Assembly (NCBI GenBank): GCA_019232645.1
Contig: JAFANO010000619.1
Span: 1-15,843 of the forward strand
Origin: Planctomycetaceae bacterium
GTDB lineage: Bacteria > Planctomycetota > Planctomycetia > Isosphaerales > Isosphaeraceae
DNA: 15,843 bases
Direction of reading: 5' to 3'
The notes under the pieces were generated by a model. It was not told where the DNA came from, did no database searches, and saw nothing but the letters and a program-made list of their open reading frames with translations. Position 1 is the first letter of the stretch. The number at the start of each line of letters is the position of its first letter. The translations under genes were made by a program, and so were the position numbers. Below, piece by piece: positions 12,438 to 15,843 of the stretch.

Positions 12438-15316
12438 CCTGATTTTGATAACCCGTCTATTCCCCCGTGTCGGTGAGGTCCAACTCGGCGTGCATCAACT
12501 GAGGCGAGGGACGAGGGGCGAGGGGTGTCGGTGAGGTCCAGCTCGGCGTGCATCAATTGATCGGAATCCCTGTAATGGGTGTGGAAGCCGAGCCTGTCGC
12601 AGATGCGCAGCATGCCGCGGTTCCGAGGCAAGATCACGGCGCAGACACAGTGCAACCGCGCATCGCGGCCGATGGCGATGAGCCGACGGAGGATCTCGGT
12701 ACCCAGCCCGCACCGCTGGAAGGTGTCGCGGACCTCGAGCGAGAACTCGGCCTTGTCCGTACCATAGAGTCGGCTCAATCGCCCCATGGCGATGACCTCG
12801 CGTTCTCCGGTCCGCGGGTCCTCGTGCTCGGCCACGAGCGCCATCTCGCGGTTGTAATCGATGAAGCAGGTCCGGGCGAGTCGCTCGTGGGCGATCCGCC
12901 GGCTCAGCTTCAGGGACTGGAAGAAGCGGAGATAGACCGAATCCTCGGACAGCTTTTCGTGGAACCGTACCACCAGGGGCTCGTCTTCGGGCCGAATCGG
13001 GCGGATCGTGACGGTCAGGCCGTTCGTGATCGTCCACGGGGCGACGTACTGGGTGGGATAGGGGCAGATGGCGGGACGGGGCAACTGGTCGGCATCGACC
13101 TCCGCCGGGTGCAGGACCACGCGGGCGTCGAGCACGATCAGCCGCTCGGGCGTGGCGAGCAGCGGGTTGATGTCGATCTCCTTGATCCGCGGCTGTTCGA
13201 TCACCAACCGGCTGAACCGGACCAGCAGACGCTCCAACGCGCCCAGGTCGACGGGAGGGCAACCGCGGGCCCCCTTCAGGACTTGGAAGATCCGGGTGGT
13301 CTCCATCATCCGCCGCGCCAGCGTCGTGTTCAGCGGCGGCAGGCCCAGCGCGCGGTCCATGAGCAGCTCGACCAGTGTCCCGCCCGCGCCGAACAGGAGC
13401 ACCGGGCCGAGCTGCGGGTCGGGGCTGCTGCCGATGATGAGCTCGGAGCCTTCGAGCGTGATCATCGGCTGGACGGTCACGCCCAGGAAGTGCTCGGCGC
13501 CGACGCGCCGGCGTACGGACTCCTCGATCGCGCGATAGGCGTGGCGCACCGCCCCGGCATCGGTCAGGTTGAGCTGCACCCCGCCGACGTGGGTCTTATG
13601 CACGATCGTCCGGGAGTCGAGCTTCAGGACCGCGGGGTAGCCGAGTTCCTCCGCGAGGGCCACGGCCTGCTCCTCCGTGGTCGCGACCCGGGTGGGCACG
13701 ACGGGGATGCGGTACGACTCGAGCAGCCGCTTCGATTCGGCCTCGTTCAAGAGGGTCCGCCCCGCGGCCAGGACGGAGGCGATCAGGTCCTCGACCCCGG
13801 CGTGATCGACACCGTTCTCGTCACCGGCCAGCGCCGGCGTCTCGTACGGGCTGCGGAGGTTGTGGCTGTAGCGCCACATGTTGTTGAAGGCGCGGGTGGC
13901 GGTGTCGGGGCAGGGGAACGTCGGAATGCCGGCGCGGTTCAGGATCGACGCACCGGCCACGACCTCGTCCCCCCCCATCCAACTGGCCAGCACCGGCTTG
14001 CCGGCGCTGGTGCCATGGGCCTTCAAAGCTTCGGCGGTCCGGGTCGGGTCGATCATCGCCTGGGGCGTCAGGATCACCAGCAGGCCGTCGGTGTTCGGGT
14101 CCTCGGCGACGACCTCCAGCGCCTGGGCGTAGCGGTCGGGGCCGGCATCGCCGAGCAGGTCGACGGGGTTGCGGTGACTCCAGGGCGGCGGGAGGATGCG
14201 GTTGAGCGCCTCGATGGTCTCGGACGCCAGGGGGGCCAGCTGGCCGCCGCCGGCGATCAGGGCATCGGTGGCGAGCACGCCTGGGCCGCCCGCGTTGGTC
14301 AAGACCGCCAGGCGCGGGCCCTTCAGCCGCGGCTGCGTGTTGAGGATCTCGGCCATGCTGAAGAGCTCGGAGATCCGATCCACGCGCAACACGCCGCAGC
14401 GGTGGAAGGCGGCATTGAGCACCTCGTCGCTGCCGGTCAGGGACCCGGTGTGGGACGCCGCCGCCCGGGACGCCTCCTCGGTCCGGCCGGGCTTGATAAC
14501 GATGATGGGCTTGCTCAGCGCCACCTCGCGCGCCGCCGACAGGAAGGACCGCGCGTCGCCGATCGACTCCATGTAGATGATGATGCTCTTCGTGTGCAAG
14601 TCGTTGCCGAGGTAGTCGATCAGGTCGCCCCAGTCGACGTCGAGCATCGACCCGACCGAGACGAAGGCGCTGAAGCCGACGTTGGCCCGCAAGCTCCAGT
14701 CGAGCATCGCGGCGCCGAGGGCGCCGCTTTGACTCAGGAAGGCGATCTTGCCCGGCCGGGCCATGGTGACGTTGGTGGCCGAGGCGTTCAGGCCGATCAT
14801 CGGGCGCATCACCCCGAGGCTGTTCGGGCCGATGATCCGGATCCGGCCTCGGCTCGCTTGCTCCATGATTCGGCGCTCGAGCTCCGCGCCTCCGGCTCCG
14901 GTCTCTTTGTACCCGCTCGAGGCGATGATGGCCGCGCGAACCCCGGCCTCGACACATTCGCCGATCAGGTCGGGCACCGTTGGCGCGGGCGTGGCCACGA
15001 TCGCCAGATCGATCGCGTCGGGCACGTCCCCGACGCGGGGATGGGCTTTGATCCCCAGCACGCGCCGCCGGCTCGGGTTGACGGGGGAGATGGTCCCGCC
15101 GAACGGGCTGCCGAGCAGGTTCCGGACGATCGTCCGGCCGACGCTGCCGGGTTTCTCGGTCGCCCCAATGACGGCGATGTTCTGGGGCGAGAAGAACGCC
15201 TGGAGGCCGTCATTTTCCTTGGTCCTGAGTAAGTTGGAAGCGAGGGAAGCCTTGGGCACGCCTTTCGTGAGAACATGGCCTCTCTCAGGGGCATCCTGGG
15301 ACAAAGTGGTTAACAT
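12416..15316 (-). CDS. Fused ADP-forming acyl-CoA synthetase / GNAT acetyltransferase (Pat-like)
   Basis: 966 residues, starting at ATG 15316 with AAAGGAGGG about 7 bases upstream. Domains: CoA-binding Rossmann fold ([15 protein letters not shown], about 46-60); succinyl-CoA-ligase-like domains with the phosphohistidine motif SHTGSLTG (His289); ATP-grasp ([10 protein letters not shown] at about 531; HKTHVGGV with His573 as the second relay histidine); and a C-terminal GNAT domain (768-930) with the acetyl-CoA loop [10 protein letters not shown]. This is the architecture of PatZ/YfiQ-type lysine acetyltransferases. Unlike enterobacterial PatZ, in which synthetase activity is considered lost, both relay histidines are kept, so it may make acyl-CoA with ADP release as well as acetylate proteins. 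The natural C terminus probably ended near residue 933; the last 35 residues are read out of frame through a tandem duplication. The BON-domain gene lies 27 bp upstream in the same direction. Confidence 0.9.
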   Translation of the reverse strand: MLTTLSQDAPERGHVLTKGVPKASLASNLLRTKENDGLQAFFSPQNIAVIGATEKPGSVGRTIVRNLLGSPFGGTISPVNPSRRRVLGIKAHPRVGDVPDAIDLAIVATPAPTVPDLIGECVEAGVRAAIIASSGYKETGAGGAELERRIMEQASRGRIRIIGPNSLGVMRPMIGLNASATNVTMARPGKIAFLSQSGALGAAMLDWSLRANVGFSAFVSVGSMLDVDWGDLIDYLGNDLHTKSIIIYMESIGDARSFLSAAREVALSKPIIVIKPGRTEEASRAAASHTGSLTGSDEVLNAAFHRCGVLRVDRISELFSMAEILNTQPRLKGPRLAVLTNAGGPGVLATDALIAGGGQLAPLASETIEALNRILPPPWSHRNPVDLLGDAGPDRYAQALEVVAEDPNTDGLLVILTPQAMIDPTRTAEALKAHGTSAGKPVLASWMGGDEVVAGASILNRAGIPTFPCPDTATRAFNNMWRYSHNLRSPYETPALAGDENGVDHAGVEDLIASVLAAGRTLLNEAESKRLLESYRIPVVPTRVATTEEQAVALAEELGYPAVLKLDSRTIVHKTHVGGVQLNLTDAGAVRHAYRAIEESVRRRVGAEHFLGVTVQPMITLEGSELIIGSSPDPQLGPVLLFGAGGTLVELLMDRALGLPPLNTTLARRMMETTRIFQVLKGARGCPPVDLGALERLLVRFSRLVIEQPRIKEIDINPLLATPERLIVLDARVVLHPAEVDADQLPRPAICPYPTQYVAPWTITNGLTVTIRPIRPEDEPLVVRFHEKLSEDSVYLRFFQSLKLSRRIAHERLARTCFIDYNREMALVAEHEDPRTGEREVIAMGRLSRLYGTDKAEFSLEVRDTFQRCGLGTEILRRLIAIGRDARLHCVCAVILPRNRGMLRICDRLGFHTHYRDSDQLMHAELDLTDTPRPSSLASVDARRVGPHRHGGIDGLSKSGVVSHVR
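12467..12560. repeat. Tandem duplication at the 3' end of the synthetase/GNAT gene
   Basis: Bases 12467-12502 and 12525-12560 are a 36-bp direct repeat with 2 mismatches, separated by 22 bp of purine-rich sequence (GAGGGACGAGGGGCGAGGG). The period of 58 bp is not a multiple of three. The first copy met by the ribosome encodes [12 protein letters not shown] in frame. The second encodes the same peptide only in another frame, where it would end after GE at a TAG (12459-12457). Confidence 0.85.
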
Positions 15317-15343
15317 CGTCAGACCCTCCTTTCAGCAGTTTCC

Positions 15344-15658
15344 TTAGGCGCAAGCCTTTGAACCCACGACCGCGCGGCCTGATGGAGCCAGGACTTCAAT
15401 CTGATTGATAATCCCGCAGACGCCCTCGAGCTCGGCGACCACGTGCTGGGCGATCTGCTTGAGGTAATACGTGGGGAGGCAGCCCCGCAGCGTCACCCCC
15501 CCCTCGCGGCACGCGCAGCCGATGTCTTGCAGCGCGAGATAGCCACTCCGCCGCAGGTGGCTCTCCGCCGCTTCCTCGATCCTCCTCTCGCGGGCCGTGG
15601 TGCCGGTGGTCGCGACCCGACGCTGGCGATTCTCAAAGGCAAACGTCGACGTCGACAT
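15344..15658 (-). CDS. BON-domain protein
   Basis: 104 residues from an ATG at 15658 with GGGAGGGG 5 bases upstream; an earlier in-frame ATG exists but would place the start too near the terminator. The domain runs from IEEAAESHLRRSGYLALQDI through CREGGVTLRGCLPTYYLKQI to GVCGIINQIEV: the alpha-beta-beta-alpha-beta pattern of BON (OsmY-like) domains, thought to bind phospholipid or small ligands. No signal peptide is seen, so it is probably cytoplasmic. Several cysteines (CAC, GCL, GVC) are unusual for this small domain. It precedes the synthetase/GNAT gene by 27 bp and very likely shares its transcript. Two hairpin terminators lie directly upstream, the nearer only about 35 bp from the start. 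Confidence 0.8.
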   Translation of the reverse strand: MSTSTFAFENRQRRVATTGTTARERRIEEAAESHLRRSGYLALQDIGCACREGGVTLRGCLPTYYLKQIAQHVVAELEGVCGIINQIEVLAPSGRAVVGSKACA

Positions 15659-15692
15659 GGCATCCCCTCCCACGGGGTGGGCGACGAGTCCC

Positions 15693-15729
15693 AAAAAAAA
15701 GCCCCCTGTGCACTGATGGCACAGCGGGG
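15693..15729 (-). terminator. Intrinsic terminator or attenuator directly before the BON gene
   Basis: On the minus strand a 10-bp GC-rich stem (CCCC.CTGTGC at 15702-15711 pairing with GCACAG.GGGG at 15719-15729, one bulged C) is followed by a run of eight T. It sits only about 35 bases upstream of the BON start codon, which leaves little room for a promoter between, so it may control read-through into the BON-synthetase operon. Confidence 0.75.
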
Positions 15730-15789
15730 CATTCGTGGCCTCGTCAGGATTTGAGTCGGAGAACTGTCGGGCTGAGCGACAAGTCGCAA

Positions 15790-15825
15790 TAAAAAAACCC
15801 CCTGTGCACAGATAGCACAGCGGGG
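15790..15825 (-). terminator. Second intrinsic terminator, near-identical copy
   Basis: Same stem (15798-15807 with 15815-15825) and a run of seven T on the minus strand (15791-15797), with a different loop. Together with the preceding shared GAGGCCACGAATG sequence it forms a direct repeat with the terminator at 15693-15729, offset by 96 bp. It would end a minus-strand gene entering from beyond the right edge. Confidence 0.75.
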
Positions 15826-15843
15826 CATTCGTGGCCTCGTCCG

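Noticed and set aside
12548..15232. 894-residue plus-strand open frame
   Set aside because: It is antisense to the synthetase/GNAT gene, is rich in R, G, D and Q, has no motif, and is explained by codon bias of the real gene.
15693..15825. Two 50-base direct repeats considered as a CRISPR fragment
   Set aside because: There are only two units, each a hairpin followed by a T tract on the minus strand. Terminator is the better explanation, and no cas gene is present.

Overview
The window looks like chromosomal DNA of a planctomycete, most likely of the Isosphaeraceae type. This is judged from high GC, a DUF1559 prepilin-like protein starting GFTLIELLVVIAIIGVL, and a redoxin/cytochrome c fusion of a kind common in Planctomycetes. 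No rRNA, tRNA, CRISPR array or phage module was seen. Assignments rest on reading motifs by eye; no database search was run.

Layout. 1-850 holds no intact gene. It carries an orphan HEARO/omega-RNA-like element (about 17-278) and a scrap of an IS3-type orfA. 851-3000 (minus) is a haem operon: a hemX-like CcsA-family membrane protein overlapping hemA (glutamyl-tRNA reductase) by 4 bp. 3001-3658 is a repeat-bearing gap ending in a good promoter for the plus-strand cluster that follows. That cluster (3659-8185) contains a DUF1559 protein, a small lipoprotein, a small acidic protein, an HMA_2-like protein, a second small lipoprotein related to the first, and a redoxin + cytochrome c + copper-monooxygenase-like fusion. 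8154-8346 is bounded by 27-bp perfect inverted repeats. 8360-8436 repeats a 77-bp module that also precedes hemX. A yjbQ-like gene (8495-8932) follows.

8965-10473 is a mobile-element scar zone. It contains a second HEARO-like element with no protein gene and three REP-type palindromes, two of which enclose a dead REP-associated tyrosine transposase (RAYT). The 3' part of an acyl carrier protein gene follows, apparently cut by that insertion. 10606-15658 is mostly minus strand: an exported amidohydrolase, a small unknown protein, a 163-bp MITE-like element, a fused ADP-forming acyl-CoA synthetase/GNAT acetyltransferase whose 3' end is altered by a 58-bp tandem duplication, and a BON-domain protein just upstream in the same operon. 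The window ends with two near-identical minus-strand hairpin/T-tract terminators 96 bp apart. The second lies directly in front of the BON gene and may act as an attenuator.

Most worth following up: two orphan omega-RNA-like elements with conserved core and ends; the apparent replacement of copper-ligand histidines, mainly by arginine, in the monooxygenase-like domain; the 77-bp module placed just upstream of two unrelated genes; and the RAYT/REP insertion into an ACP gene.
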